Origin: Clostridium beijerinckii
GTDB lineage: Bacteria > Bacillota > Clostridia > Clostridiales > Clostridiaceae
Length of the DNA: 64,000 nucleotides
Direction of reading: 5' to 3'
NCBI RefSeq assembly: GCF_018223745.1
Contig: NZ_CP073653.1
Coordinates: 3,868,001-3,932,000, forward strand
Shown here: piece after piece, positions 54,223-63,061 of the stretch
Numbering within the stretch: position 1 is the stretch's first letter
How the letters are laid out: every line of letters starts with the position of its first letter
Translations under genes and position numbers: made by a program
Notes under the pieces: model-generated
What the model was told of the DNA's origin: nothing
Seen by the model: the letters and a program-made list of their open reading frames with translations, nothing else
Database searches by the model: none

Positions 54223-54629
54223 CCTTTAAATATTTAAACAAAATATTAAAATTAACCTCAGTAGTTTTTACAGTAATAACAATATTTCAGCTTATTACAA
54301 AACAATCTTTAGATAATGAAAAGATTTGTGAATTATTAGCTTTATCATTATCATTTTCATTAATAAAGATAGTTATCAATAAATATATTATTTCTAAGGA
54401 CTCAATATTTAACCCATTATTATATATAATTGTAATTTGTTTAATGATTGCTGCGTCAAATTATCTTTTTAACTGGAATATGTCCTTATTATTAATGCTC
54501 TCAACATTTATTGAAGTTATATTAATTTACATATGTGTACGACTCATTAATTATCAATATGAGAAAATAGACGTAAAAAAAATGAATGAGATTTTAGATA
54601 GAAATAGAAAAAACAACAAACAACAGTAG
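54219..54629 (+). CDS. DUF3021 family membrane protein
   Basis: The 136-residue four-helix protein (ILKLTSVVFTVITIFQLI, LLALSLSFSLIKIVI, LLYIIVICLMIAASNYLF, SLLLMLSTFIEVILIYICV) has a cytoplasmic charged tail YQYEKIDVKKMNEILDRNRK. This is the usual DUF3021 partner of LytTR regulators. It overlaps the regulator gene by four bases and is translationally coupled. The partner's function, probably restraining the regulator, is inferred from the family. Confidence 0.85.
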   Translation: MTFKYLNKILKLTSVVFTVITIFQLITKQSLDNEKICELLALSLSFSLIKIVINKYIISKDSIFNPLLYIIVICLMIAASNYLFNWNMSLLLMLSTFIEVILIYICVRLINYQYEKIDVKKMNEILDRNRKNNKQQ

Positions 54630-54768
54630 GCTTCTGCTTATTTTTATATTAGTTTTAATACCGCTTAGTTATATAAATATACCGCTTACGTAAATACGTA
54701 TTGTTCTTATTTAATTTGTATTGTACTCTTACAACATGATATGAATTAAGAAAGAAGGTTATATTATT

Positions 54769-55284
54769 ATGATGATTATTAATATTATTTCAGAGGTATT
54801 TAGCCAAACTCCTTTTTATGTTTGGGTTATATTTATTTATCTTTTAAAGCGTGGAATTAAAGCTAGTAGAGATGGTGAGTTATCACTTCCTAAAATGTTC
54901 ATTATGCCATCTATTTTTATTATTTGGGGCTTAGAAAAGCTACTAACAAACTTTAGCTATATAGGCATTTCTATGATTTTCTATAGTATTTGTATGTGTT
55001 TCGGTACTTTAATATCATATTATTTATATTCTCGATATAGAAAAATATATATAAAGGATGGCTCTCTATATAAAACTGGCTCATATTTATCAATAACTAT
55101 TATGATGACTAATTTTTTTGCTAAATATCTGCTAAATGTTGCTATGGCTGTTAATCCATTGCTATACAGTACACTTTTCTTTAATATTTTGTATTCATTA
55201 TTATCTGGCTTTTCAGTTGGTTTATTTATCGGAGGTATTTTACAAGCATATAAATCTTATTCAAACTTAAAAGCATTAGCTTAG
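54769..55284 (+). CDS. DUF6622 family membrane protein
   Basis: The 171-residue protein has five hydrophobic segments and starts with the group-typical MIINIISEVFSQTPFYVWVIFIYLLKRGIKAS. TFFAKYLLN-like and LLSGFSVGLFIGGILQAY end segments follow. I recognise the pattern of the DUF6622 group; no function is known. It lies 140 bases after the DUF3021 gene and may be the target of the LytTR regulator. The IS66 element begins ten bases after its stop codon. Confidence 0.75.
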   Translation: MMIINIISEVFSQTPFYVWVIFIYLLKRGIKASRDGELSLPKMFIMPSIFIIWGLEKLLTNFSYIGISMIFYSICMCFGTLISYYLYSRYRKIYIKDGSLYKTGSYLSITIMMTNFFAKYLLNVAMAVNPLLYSTLFFNILYSLLSGFSVGLFIGGILQAYKSYSNLKALA

Positions 55285-55330
55285 ATATATTATTGTAAGC
55301 GTAAAAAAATTAACGGATAGAAAATGCAAT

Positions 55331-55370
55331 CCTCCATTGTTAAAATTAGCATAGATTTTAACAATGGAGG
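55331..55370 (+). promoter_or_regulatory. Hairpin sequestering the ribosome binding site of the first IS66 gene
   Basis: CCTCCATTGTTAAAATT pairs with GATTTTAACAATGGAGG in an almost perfect 17-bp stem. The second arm contains the GGAGG ribosome binding site of the gene starting at 55380. In transcripts that enter from outside, the site is buried. A transcript starting within the left arm would leave it free. This is a known protective arrangement in other insertion sequences. Confidence 0.7.
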
Positions 55371-55379
55371 TTTATCTAT

Positions 55380-55709
55380 ATGAATAATAATGAAAATATA
55401 AATTGGAGAGAAATAGTTGCTGGCTTTTCTTCTTACGAAGGAACGTTAGGAAATTTCTGCAATTCAAATCACATTACTAAAAGTCAATTCTATTACTATA
55501 AAAAGAAGCTTAATAATGAAAATAATAATTTACAGTTTCATGCAATTTCTATGAAAGAAAAAAGAGTAAGAACTGAGATTACTGTAGTTCAAGCTGATAG
55601 ACCTAATATAATAATAGAAATAGGAGTAGCTAAAGTACATGTACCGGCTAATGAAATAGCTATTTTAAGTAATTTACTTAAGGATCTGATTACAAATGTT
55701 CAATCTTAA
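55380..55709 (+). CDS. tnpA: IS66 first open reading frame (TnpA-like accessory protein)
   Basis: This 109-residue protein is the small HTH-like first product of IS66 elements. NWREIVAGFSSYEGTLGNFCNSNHITKSQFYYYKKKL matches the family start, and the end is typically AIEIGVAKVHVPANEIAILSNLLKDL-like. It overlaps tnpB by 14 bases. The start ATG is nine bases after the hairpin-buried GGAGG. It probably assists transposition; the exact role is not defined. Confidence 0.85.
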   Translation: MNNNENINWREIVAGFSSYEGTLGNFCNSNHITKSQFYYYKKKLNNENNNLQFHAISMKEKRVRTEITVVQADRPNIIIEIGVAKVHVPANEIAILSNLLKDLITNVQS

Positions 55710-56046
55710 TAAAGTTAATACAGTTTATCTTGCATGTGGTATAACAGATTTGCGAAAAAGCATTGATGGACTAGTAGTTATCGTGCAAACGCAGCTAAAG
55801 CTGGATCCGTTTGAAAAAGCCTTGTTTGTTTTTTGTAATAGGCAAATGAATAGAATTAAAATCCTCCACTTTGATGAAGGATTCTGGCTATATTATTTTC
55901 GACTTGAAAATAGTAAATTGAAATGGCCGATGACTCCAGACGAAGCTCTTAAGATTAACAAAGAAGAATTGAAATGGCTGCTTATGGGATATGAAGTTAG
56001 AACTAAGTCTAAATTTAAGCCAATTGAAGTAAGAAACAGCTTTTAA
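55696..56046 (+). CDS. tnpB: IS66 accessory protein TnpB
   Basis: This 116-residue protein has the hallmark sequence VYLACGITDLRKSIDGLVVIVQTQLKLDPFEKALFVFCNRQMNRIKILHFDEGFWLYYFRLE of IS66 Orf2 and ends with the KWLLMGYEV region. It overlaps the preceding gene and is translated by coupling. It is needed for transposition in studied IS66 members. Confidence 0.95.
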   Translation: MFNLNKVNTVYLACGITDLRKSIDGLVVIVQTQLKLDPFEKALFVFCNRQMNRIKILHFDEGFWLYYFRLENSKLKWPMTPDEALKINKEELKWLLMGYEVRTKSKFKPIEVRNSF

Positions 56047-56061
56047 AGCAAATATTGCTAT

Positions 56062-56106
56062 AAGCCCTTAATTTTGAACTTTTACAAGTTTCGGAATTAA
56101 GGGCTT
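56062..56106 (+). terminator. Hairpin between tnpB and tnpC
   Basis: The stem AAGCCCTTAATT/AATTAAGGGCTT with a 20-base loop is followed by TGTGGTAATA. It looks like an intrinsic terminator but lacks a real T-run. It may attenuate tnpC expression or be a structural element of the IS. Confidence 0.55.
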
Positions 56107-56145
56107 TGTGGTAATATATGCCTATATTTGTTGTGAGGTATAAAA

Positions 56146-57756
56146 ATGGATATTTTAGATTTAGAGAATCAGCTCGATGAAAAAACAAAATTATTGATTT
56201 CTAAAATGGAAGAACAAATTCAATCAAAAGATAAAGAAATTGATAATTTAAAAAAGGAATTAGCTTTTCTTAAAGGACAACTTCTTAATAAAAACAGAAA
56301 AATTTTTGGACAATCTAGTGAGCAAGTTGATTCAAGACAGATATCTCTTTTTAATGATGCTGAAAAAAACAGTGATCTAAAAATAGAGGAACCTACCATT
56401 GAAGAAATTACATATAAAAGAAAGAAATCATCTTCTCATTCAGGGAAAAAAGATAACTTATCCGGCCTAGATAGAGTCATAATTGAGCATAAAATTAATG
56501 ATTCCGAAGCAGTTTGCGATAAATGCGGAAATAATTTAGTTGTAATAGGCAAAAAATCAAAAGAGATTTTAAAGTATAAGCCAGCAGAACTTTACATAGA
56601 GGAACATATTTCATATACATATGCATGCAAAAATTGCGAAGCGGATGCAGATAAAGTCAATATAATTTCAGCAAAAATACCAAATACATTCTTATATAAA
56701 AGTATGGCTTCAAATGAATTATTAGCTCATGTTGTGAGCATGAAATATCAATATGCAATGCCGTTATATAGAATGGAATCATATTTTAAGATGATGGATG
56801 TTAATCTTTCAAGACAGACATTATCTAATTGGATAATAAGTTGTGCAACTGAGCTTAAGCCTGTTTTTAACTATATGAAAGAGGATCTCTTAAAAAGAAA
56901 TTATATACATGCCGATGAAACATATCTGAAGGTTATTGAAGAAAACGGAAAAGATTCTAACTCAAAAAGATTCATGTGGTTATATCGCTCCGGAGGCATT
57001 GAAAATCCAGTAATTCTATATGATTATCAAAAAACAAGATCTGGATCTTGTGCAGAAGAATTTCTTGAAGGATTCTCAGGCTATCTTCAAACAGATGGAT
57101 ATGATGGCTATAATAAGGTTAAAAATATAAAAAGATTATATTGCATGGCTCATATTCGAAGAAAATTCTTTGAAATAATATCATCATTAAGCCCTGAAGC
57201 TTTAAAGCAATCACATGCATTAGAAGGGTTTAATTATTGTGAGCAACTTTATGAAATTGAAAAAGAGCTAAGGGAACAATACATGGGGAGTGATGATTAT
57301 TATGCTGATAGACATATAATAAGGCTCAAGAAATCTGACCCTATCCTTAAAAAATTTCAAGAATATGTAGATAGTGAAATTGTTGATGCTCTTCCTAAAA
57401 GTCCTTTAGGTAAAGCTCTTGCATATGCGCAAAAGTTATTGCCATATATGAGAACTTTCTTAACGAACGGATGTCTTGAAATTGATAATAATGCAGCCGA
57501 AAGAGCTATAAAGCCATTTGTAATTGGCAGAAAAAATTGGATGTTTTCCAAGACTTCAAAAGGCGCATCGTCAAGCGCACTTCTTTATAGTATTATTGAA
57601 ACGGCTAAAGCCAATGGCTTAGCAACTGAAAAGTATTTAGTATATTTATTTGAAGTGTTAGCAAGTTCGGAAATTAAAGAAAGGGACATACTAGAAAAAT
57701 GTATGCCATGGTCGGAAAACATTCCAGATCAACTGCGTGTCAAGACTACCAAATAA
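56146..57756 (+). CDS. tnpC: IS66-family transposase TnpC
   Basis: The 536-residue transposase is full length. It has an N-terminal coiled coil (MEEQIQSKDKEIDNLKKELAFLKG) with RKIFGQSSEQVD and a zinc finger domain (CDKCGNNL, YACKNCEA). The catalytic domain follows with Asp in YIHADETYLKV, Asp in LQTDGYDGYN and Glu in EIDNNAAERAIKPFVIGRKNWMFS. The IS66 C-terminal domain is at SALLYSIIETAKANGL. All catalytic residues are present and the frame is unbroken. ATG behind TTGTGAGG. Confidence 0.96.
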   Translation: MDILDLENQLDEKTKLLISKMEEQIQSKDKEIDNLKKELAFLKGQLLNKNRKIFGQSSEQVDSRQISLFNDAEKNSDLKIEEPTIEEITYKRKKSSSHSGKKDNLSGLDRVIIEHKINDSEAVCDKCGNNLVVIGKKSKEILKYKPAELYIEEHISYTYACKNCEADADKVNIISAKIPNTFLYKSMASNELLAHVVSMKYQYAMPLYRMESYFKMMDVNLSRQTLSNWIISCATELKPVFNYMKEDLLKRNYIHADETYLKVIEENGKDSNSKRFMWLYRSGGIENPVILYDYQKTRSGSCAEEFLEGFSGYLQTDGYDGYNKVKNIKRLYCMAHIRRKFFEIISSLSPEALKQSHALEGFNYCEQLYEIEKELREQYMGSDDYYADRHIIRLKKSDPILKKFQEYVDSEIVDALPKSPLGKALAYAQKLLPYMRTFLTNGCLEIDNNAAERAIKPFVIGRKNWMFSKTSKGASSSALLYSIIETAKANGLATEKYLVYLFEVLASSEIKERDILEKCMPWSENIPDQLRVKTTK

Positions 57757-57770
57757 TTATTTACATATAA

Positions 57771-57816
57771 AAATATACCTAACAGAGAATTTAAACCTTT
57801 CTGTTGGGTATATTTT
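57771..57816 (+). terminator. Terminator of the IS66 operon
   Basis: The stem AAATATACCTAACAGA pairs with TCTGTTGGGTATATTT (one mismatch) around AATTTAAACCTT; TATCA follows. It directly follows tnpC, inside the right terminal repeat. Confidence 0.85.
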
Positions 57817-58011
57817 ATCACTTAAATTGCGCTATCGCTACGCGTCGATTCTTTGACGCTTACGCTTAGTTGGTTTCATTGTTGATTTAAACTGTCCATG
57901 TTAGTGCCTATTGTCCAATTTTAGTAAAATTATAAATTAGGGCTTTTTTCTTATCAAAATAATTTTCTATATAAATGCACAATTCAACATATACATAATA
58001 TATCCAAAGTG

Positions 58012-58908
58012 CTATCGTACCTTTAGGGGATTCTCATCCTTTATTGTACTACACAGCATTATAAAGTTATCTATATATTCCGTTAAATGCTTGTTTTTAT
58101 GATATGAAACATAGAACTTCCTTGTAAAGTTATATTCTTCTAAATTTATTTTTGCGATTTTTCTGTTTTTTAATTCGTCTTGTATTAAGTATTGAGATAA
58201 AAGTGCTATTCCTTTATTATGAATTACAGCTTCTTTTATAGAATCAATACTCTTGCAAACCCATGTAACATTAGGAATGATATGCGATCCATCAAAAATA
58301 TCTTGAAGCATTTTTTGAGTTCTACTTCCAGGTTCACGAGCTATTATTGGTTCTAAGCTTAATTGGTTAATTTTAATTGTTTGTTCAGCAAGGGGATTTT
58401 CTGGATGGCAAACAAGCATTAGTTTATCATCTAAAAAATCAACATATGTTAACTCACTGCAAGGAGATTCCATTTGAATAATGGCTACATCCAAATCATA
58501 TGATAATATCTTTTGTTCTATGTAGGAGCTATTTCCAATTTCAACTTGAATATTTACAGAAGGATAAAGGTTCTGGAATTTCTCTAATATTGGGTAAATC
58601 AATTTATGACCAATTGTGGTACAAACCCCAATGCGTACTAGTCCTTGATAGGACAGATTTCTCATTTTTAGGTTCATTTGCCCTAAATCATATAATAATT
58701 GTTTTGCATGGAAAAGCAATTCCTTTCCATTAGAAGTCAAATATAGTTTTTTAGATAATCGCTCAAATAACTTTGTATTATATTCATTCTCCAGCGCTGA
58801 TATTGACTGACTAACGGATGATGGGGATATATATAATTTTTGAGCGGCTTTACTCATACTCATTTGAGTACAAACTTCTACAAATATTTCTAAATCACGA
58901 ATTGTCAA
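58012..58908 (-). CDS. LysR-family regulator, divergent from the phosphonoacetate-hydrolase-like gene
   Basis: A protein of about 298 residues with the typical LysR start TIRDLEIFVEVCTQMSMSKAAQKLYISPSSVSQSISALENEY. The effector domain is VRIGVCTTIGHKLIYPILEKF, with the CysB-like LTYVDFLDDKLMLVCHPENPLA. I chose the TTG at 58908 behind GAGGGA, where the canonical MTIRDLE begins, over a longer frame. It is transcribed away from the gene at 59038 across about 130 bases, a standard LysR layout. By analogy with PhnR it may activate the hydrolase gene. Confidence 0.9.
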   Translation of the reverse strand: MTIRDLEIFVEVCTQMSMSKAAQKLYISPSSVSQSISALENEYNTKLFERLSKKLYLTSNGKELLFHAKQLLYDLGQMNLKMRNLSYQGLVRIGVCTTIGHKLIYPILEKFQNLYPSVNIQVEIGNSSYIEQKILSYDLDVAIIQMESPCSELTYVDFLDDKLMLVCHPENPLAEQTIKINQLSLEPIIAREPGSRTQKMLQDIFDGSHIIPNVTWVCKSIDSIKEAVIHNKGIALLSQYLIQDELKNRKIAKINLEEYNFTRKFYVSYHKNKHLTEYIDNFIMLCSTIKDENPLKVR

Positions 58909-59037
58909 TTGAAATCCCTCATTCCATATAGTTAAGTATTTACTAATCATTATATAATATTATTCATATTTTACAAAGCATTATAGAGATGATAATCTAA
59001 AAACAAATAAGTGTCTTGATTAAAGGGGATGTAAATT

Positions 59038-60153
59038 ATGCAAAAAATATTGATTGTTGTCATTGATGGGTGCTCTCCAGAGTATTTTACTTTGGAAAAT
59101 GCACCAAATATTTATGGTTTATGTGAGCAAAAGGGATTTATAAAAAATATCTATGGTGCAGTTCCTACGGTAACCAATGTTAATCATGCCTCTATTCTGT
59201 CAGGGCTTTGGCCAAATGAGACACAAATGGTAGGAAATTTCTTTTATAATCACATAACAGGAAAGTCTGGATTTATACAAGAGAAAGGATTTATGAAAGC
59301 TACTACAATATTACAGCACATTAAAAGTATTGGTGGTAAAACTGCTTTATTGACAGTAAAAGGAAAGATTCTTGAAGTATATGGAGAAGATGTTGATTTA
59401 GGAATTAGTGCTGAAAAGCCTGACCTTAACCTTTTAGAGCAGCTAGGCATTTCTATGCCGCCAAAAATACAAAGTGTAGAAAGTAGCAAATGGATTTTAG
59501 ATTCAGCCTATACGTGCATACAAAAAGAATCTCCTGAAATAGTGTACTGTACTACTAATGATTATATTATGCATCATTATGGACCAAACTCCGAACAGGC
59601 TAAAAAGCAAATAAGCGATATTGATAACTGCATCAAAAAAATACACGAATTAGAGACAACCCGCCAGATTTATATTACTGCTGATCATGGAATGAATAAG
59701 AAAACTACTCTTGTAAATTTTCAAAATTTATCTGAACAAGCAGGTTTTAATGTTGTATGCGTACCTCCAATGAAAGATAGATATATTGAAAATCATGCAT
59801 ATCAAGAAGGTGGAACACTTTATGTGTATATGCAAAATGCAGATGAAATGGAAAAGTATCTTCAATTTGTGTCCGCTCAAATATCAGTTGACAAAATTTT
59901 GAACAAAAAAGAAGCTTCTGAACTTTATCATTTGCCAATAAATAGTATAGGAGACTACGTCATTTTTGCCTCTGAAGATTATGCATTTGCCGAAATTGAA
60001 GGTATTTATTTAAATACTAAAGACGTACGAACTCACGGCTCCCTTTATGAAAGGGAAATACCTTTAGCAACAATTAATCCTGCTGCATCACAAGAAAAGT
60101 ATCAATTCAGCAAAGATATAACTTCAAATATTTTGCAATTGTTATCTAGATAG
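59038..60153 (+). CDS. Alkaline-phosphatase-superfamily hydrolase, phosphonoacetate hydrolase (PhnA)-like
   Basis: This 371-residue soluble two-metal enzyme is of the nucleotide pyrophosphatase/phosphodiesterase class. Metal ligands and nucleophile can be followed: Asp10 in LIVVIDGCSPEYF, Thr44/Thr46 in AVPTVTNVNHASILSG, Asp and His in CTTNDYIMHHYGP, ITADHGMN, and the last His in VRTHGSLYEREIPLATI. The order and the THG-x2-E end resemble phosphonoacetate hydrolase, which splits the C-P bond to acetate and phosphate. The divergent LysR gene supports a PhnR-like control. A related phosphonopyruvate or phosphodiester substrate is possible. ATG behind AAAGGGGATGTAAATT. Confidence 0.75.
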   Translation: MQKILIVVIDGCSPEYFTLENAPNIYGLCEQKGFIKNIYGAVPTVTNVNHASILSGLWPNETQMVGNFFYNHITGKSGFIQEKGFMKATTILQHIKSIGGKTALLTVKGKILEVYGEDVDLGISAEKPDLNLLEQLGISMPPKIQSVESSKWILDSAYTCIQKESPEIVYCTTNDYIMHHYGPNSEQAKKQISDIDNCIKKIHELETTRQIYITADHGMNKKTTLVNFQNLSEQAGFNVVCVPPMKDRYIENHAYQEGGTLYVYMQNADEMEKYLQFVSAQISVDKILNKKEASELYHLPINSIGDYVIFASEDYAFAEIEGIYLNTKDVRTHGSLYEREIPLATINPAASQEKYQFSKDITSNILQLLSR

Positions 60154-60374
60154 CAGTGCAGTGAGAATAGCAATATTCATAGAATATTAATACTAAATAG
60201 ATCTTAACTTACTTTGACAATAAGAAGGACTATGTATATTATAATAACGAACAAAATATGAAAAATTCTGAGATTTCGCTCGCAGTATATGATATAGAAG
60301 ATGCCTGGCTTGTAATTGCTAACATCAAACGGATTTTCTTCGAAATGATATAGGGCATGAAAGGTGGTTTAAAA

Positions 60375-61319
60375 ATGAAAATTCTTATAGTCGGATATTT
60401 TACTGAGACCTCAAAATCAAATATTATAAGGCATTTTCCAGAAGACTGGCACATTGTAATTGTCCAGCCCGGAAAAGAAATGTTGCATCATATTGAAGAT
60501 TGTCAGGTACTCATACCTGAACATATTAAAGTAGATTGCAGTCTGCTTTCTATAGCAAAAAAATTAAAGTTAGTACAGACGGGTGCAGGATTTGACAATG
60601 TAGATATAGATGCCTGCACGTAGTACAGCATTTGGGCTGCCAATGCTGCAGGAGTGAATGCCCAGGCAGTTGCCGAGCACGTAATGGCGCTGATATTGTC
60701 TTATTATAAAAACATACCGTTTCTTGATTCTTTCATGAAGAATAAGATAGATGAAAATGAATTGCAGTATACAGGAAGTGAATTAAAAGGCAAAACCATC
60801 GGGATTATAGGCTTTGGCTCCGTCGGTAAAAAAGTAGCTGAGTTTTGCAGGGTCTTTGATATGAATGTTCTTGTTTATGCTAGAAATCCCGTTGTACAGT
60901 CTGACGATTTTGTGAAAATGACGGATTTCGATACTCTTGTAGGCTCATCAGACATAGTAAGTGTTCATGTATCCTTAAATCAGCAAACCAAACAGCTAAT
61001 CAACAAAGATGTATTCAAAAAAATGAAGAATACTGCACTTTTTGTCAATACAGCCCGCGGCGGAATTGTCAATGAAAGAGACTTGATAGATGCATTAAAA
61101 AACAAGGACATTTCAGGAGCATGCCTTGATGTGTTTGAATCTGAACCTCTTCCAATTGAAAGTGAACTCCGAAATCTAAGAAATGTTATACTTACTCCTC
61201 ATACAGCAGGCTTGCCTGATGGTCTCAAATTCCATAAAAAAAGATATGATTTTTTCGTGAATAATATAAAGCGTGTAGAGAATGGTGAAGAGCCTGAAAG
61301 CAAGCTCAATCAGTTATAG
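60375..61319 (+). pseudogene. D-2-hydroxyacid dehydrogenase interrupted by an in-frame TAG
   Basis: A single frame encodes a complete NAD-dependent D-2-hydroxyacid dehydrogenase of about 314 residues, apart from one TAG at 60621-60623. The codons around it read DNVDIDACT then YSIWAANAAG, where family members usually have Lys (AAG to TAG is one base). After it come VAEHVMALILSYYKN, the NAD loop IGIIGFGSVGKKVAEF, Arg in VNTARGGIVN, Glu in LDVFESEPLP and His in ILTPHTAG. The DNA looks richer in G and C than its surroundings, suggesting transfer. Start ATG at 60375 behind AAAGGTGG. Its family is close to phosphoglycerate dehydrogenase, and to phosphite dehydrogenase in fold. Confidence 0.85.
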
Positions 61320-61351
61320 TTTGGGCACAATAAAAATAGGAGCTCTTTATT

Positions 61352-61386
61352 CTACTTTGTATATAAATGTTATATACAAAGTAGAT
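61352..61386. terminator. Bidirectional terminator between the dehydrogenase and radical SAM genes
   Basis: A perfect 16-bp stem TCTACTTTGTATATAA/TTATATACAAAGTAGA with a three-base loop (ATG) lies between converging genes, followed by TAACACCTTTTTATC on the plus strand. Confidence 0.7.
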
Positions 61387-61414
61387 AACACCTTTTTATC
61401 ATATAAATTATTTC

Positions 61415-62287
61415 CTATATATCAAAACCTATTTGAACTTCATTATTCTCCTCTTCAAATGCTTTCATATAATTAAAAACTTCTTTCACTCCAAAAATAA
61501 TATTATTCTGCTGACAGGTGTCTTTAATAATTTTCATTAATTTTTCATGATTCTTACTTAACACCTCATAACTATTCCCATATTCTCTTATATATTTTCC
61601 TTTTAAACCTTTAAAATGATTATCTAAATTCTTATAATAATATTCCCTATTTCCATTTCTTAATGTTAATCCAATACCAAATACTACAATTCCTTTAACT
61701 TTAGCTTCTATACAATAATCTAAAATTCCTCTTATATTTTTCTCTGTATCATTTATATAAGGTAAAATAGGACTTAACCAGACTACTGTAGGAATTCTGT
61801 TATCCCTCATTATTTTTAAAACTTCGAATCGTTCTTTTGTTGTAGAAACATTAGGTTCAATAATCTTGCATAATTCTTCATCATAAGTTGTTAATGTCAT
61901 CTGCACAACACACTTTGCTTTTTTATTTATACTTCTTAGCAAGTCTAAGTCTCTTAATATTCTATTTGATTTAGTTTGTATTGCGAGTCCAAATCCATAC
62001 TTATCAATTATCTCTAAACATTTTCTTGTATTTTGAAGATTTTCTTCTAGATGAATATATGGATCACTCATTGCACCGGTTCCAATCATGCACTTTTTTC
62101 TTTTTTTCTTAAGTGCATCCTCTAATAGCTGCAGCACATTAGCCTTAACCTCAATGTCTTCAAAAATATGATCCATTCCATAACAATGACTTCTGGCGTC
62201 ACAATATATACATCCATGAGTACATCCTCTATAAATGTTCATTCCATTACTACTAGATAATATACCTTTTGCCACCACATCATGCAT
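61415..62287 (-). CDS. Radical SAM protein, SPL-like family
   Basis: The 290-residue protein binds a [4Fe-4S] cluster through CTHGCIYC (C-x3-C-x2-C, residues about 22-29). It carries the SPL (spore photoproduct lyase)-like family features: GMNIYRGCTHGCIYCDARSHCYG at the start, then MIGTGAMSDPYIHLEENLQNTRKCLEII and VVQMTLTTYDEELCKIIEPNVSTTKERFEVLK. True SplB has a longer sequence with an additional C-terminal Cys and other N-terminal parts, so this is likely one of the 'SPL family radical SAM' homologues of unknown substrate. ATG behind GAAGGGAGTTACG. Confidence 0.85.
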   Translation of the reverse strand: MHDVVAKGILSSSNGMNIYRGCTHGCIYCDARSHCYGMDHIFEDIEVKANVLQLLEDALKKKRKKCMIGTGAMSDPYIHLEENLQNTRKCLEIIDKYGFGLAIQTKSNRILRDLDLLRSINKKAKCVVQMTLTTYDEELCKIIEPNVSTTKERFEVLKIMRDNRIPTVVWLSPILPYINDTEKNIRGILDYCIEAKVKGIVVFGIGLTLRNGNREYYYKNLDNHFKGLKGKYIREYGNSYEVLSKNHEKLMKIIKDTCQQNNIIFGVKEVFNYMKAFEEENNEVQIGFDI

Positions 62288-62345
62288 AAAATCGTAACTC
62301 CCTTCAAATTAACACTGTACAATTAACAATTAAAAGTGATTAACC

Positions 62346-62879
62346 TTATCGGATTCTTTCCAATAGTTTCTGAAATAAATTAAATCCTTCATTCCAATCA
62401 TCTATATTGGATTCACTGTTTATATGACCCTTTTTGCCCACAGATACTGTTTCAAGGCCCCACTGTTTGCCTTTTTCTATACAAAACAGAGATGAGGAAT
62501 ATTGATCATTCTCACTATAAATTAGCATTCCAGGTAGCTGCAGGTTATCTTCTGGCAAATGTTCAAAGGAATCTAAAAAATTCGGAAATTGTTCCTTGTT
62601 TGGATCAGGTGGAGCCACTAAGAAGACTGCTTTCAAGTACTTTCGTATCTTAGGCATAGCTTTTACAGTAAGCAAGCAGCCAAGGCTGTGTGCAACCAAT
62701 ACTACATCAAAGCTATTTCCTCTTGAAAGATTTTCTATTAAATTTTTTTCCCATTCTTTATATACAGGATAATCCCATTCCTCTTGGATTATTCTTTTAA
62801 ATCCATACTTTTTCTCCCAAATAGTCTGCCAATGTTCTGGCCCAGAGTTATTAAGGCCAGGAACTATCTTTATATTCAT
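62346..62879 (-). CDS. RBBP9/YdeN-family alpha/beta hydrolase
   Basis: A serine hydrolase of about 177 residues. IKIVPGLNNSGPEHWQTIWEKKYG is the family start, VVLVAHSLGCLLTV the nucleophile elbow, FLVAPPDPN the oxyanion-side strand, and SENDQYSS with GHINSESN supplies the Asp and His. Members are small carboxylesterases of largely unknown substrate. Start: ATG at 62879 behind GGGGTG. Monocistronic. Confidence 0.88.
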   Translation of the reverse strand: MNIKIVPGLNNSGPEHWQTIWEKKYGFKRIIQEEWDYPVYKEWEKNLIENLSRGNSFDVVLVAHSLGCLLTVKAMPKIRKYLKAVFLVAPPDPNKEQFPNFLDSFEHLPEDNLQLPGMLIYSENDQYSSSLFCIEKGKQWGLETVSVGKKGHINSESNIDDWNEGFNLFQKLLERIR

Positions 62880-63061
62880 TATTAACACCCCAAATCTACC
62901 TAACTTTTTCTAAAGAATTCTACTTTGTACCAAATTCTAACATACATATATGCTGATGTAAATGCAGTTATTAAAAGCAAATATAAATTGAATATTGTGC
63001 TTTCCTTTTGCATTTAAGCATTTATTTTTAGTATTATCAAGCTACGTTTTTAACTTGATGA

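Larger units (their letters stand above)
55295..57863 (+). mobile_element. IS66-family insertion sequence, complete
   Basis: The element is about 2.57 kb with the three IS66 genes in order (tnpA-like, tnpB, tnpC). The left terminal repeat begins GTAAGCGTAAAAAAATTAAC (55295). The right one, read inward on the minus strand, begins GTAAGCGTCAAAGAATCGAC (57863). Both match in the first eight bases and at scattered later positions. I see no eight-base direct repeat flanking the element (ATATTATT-like on the left, GCTTAGTT on the right), so it may have recombined after insertion or the boundary may be shifted. All three genes look intact. Confidence 0.88.

Noticed and set aside
60258..60353. 31-codon frame MKNSEISLAVYDIEDAWLVI before the dehydrogenase
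   Set aside because: No ribosome binding site and no known family; possibly the remnant of a lost gene, not enough to call.
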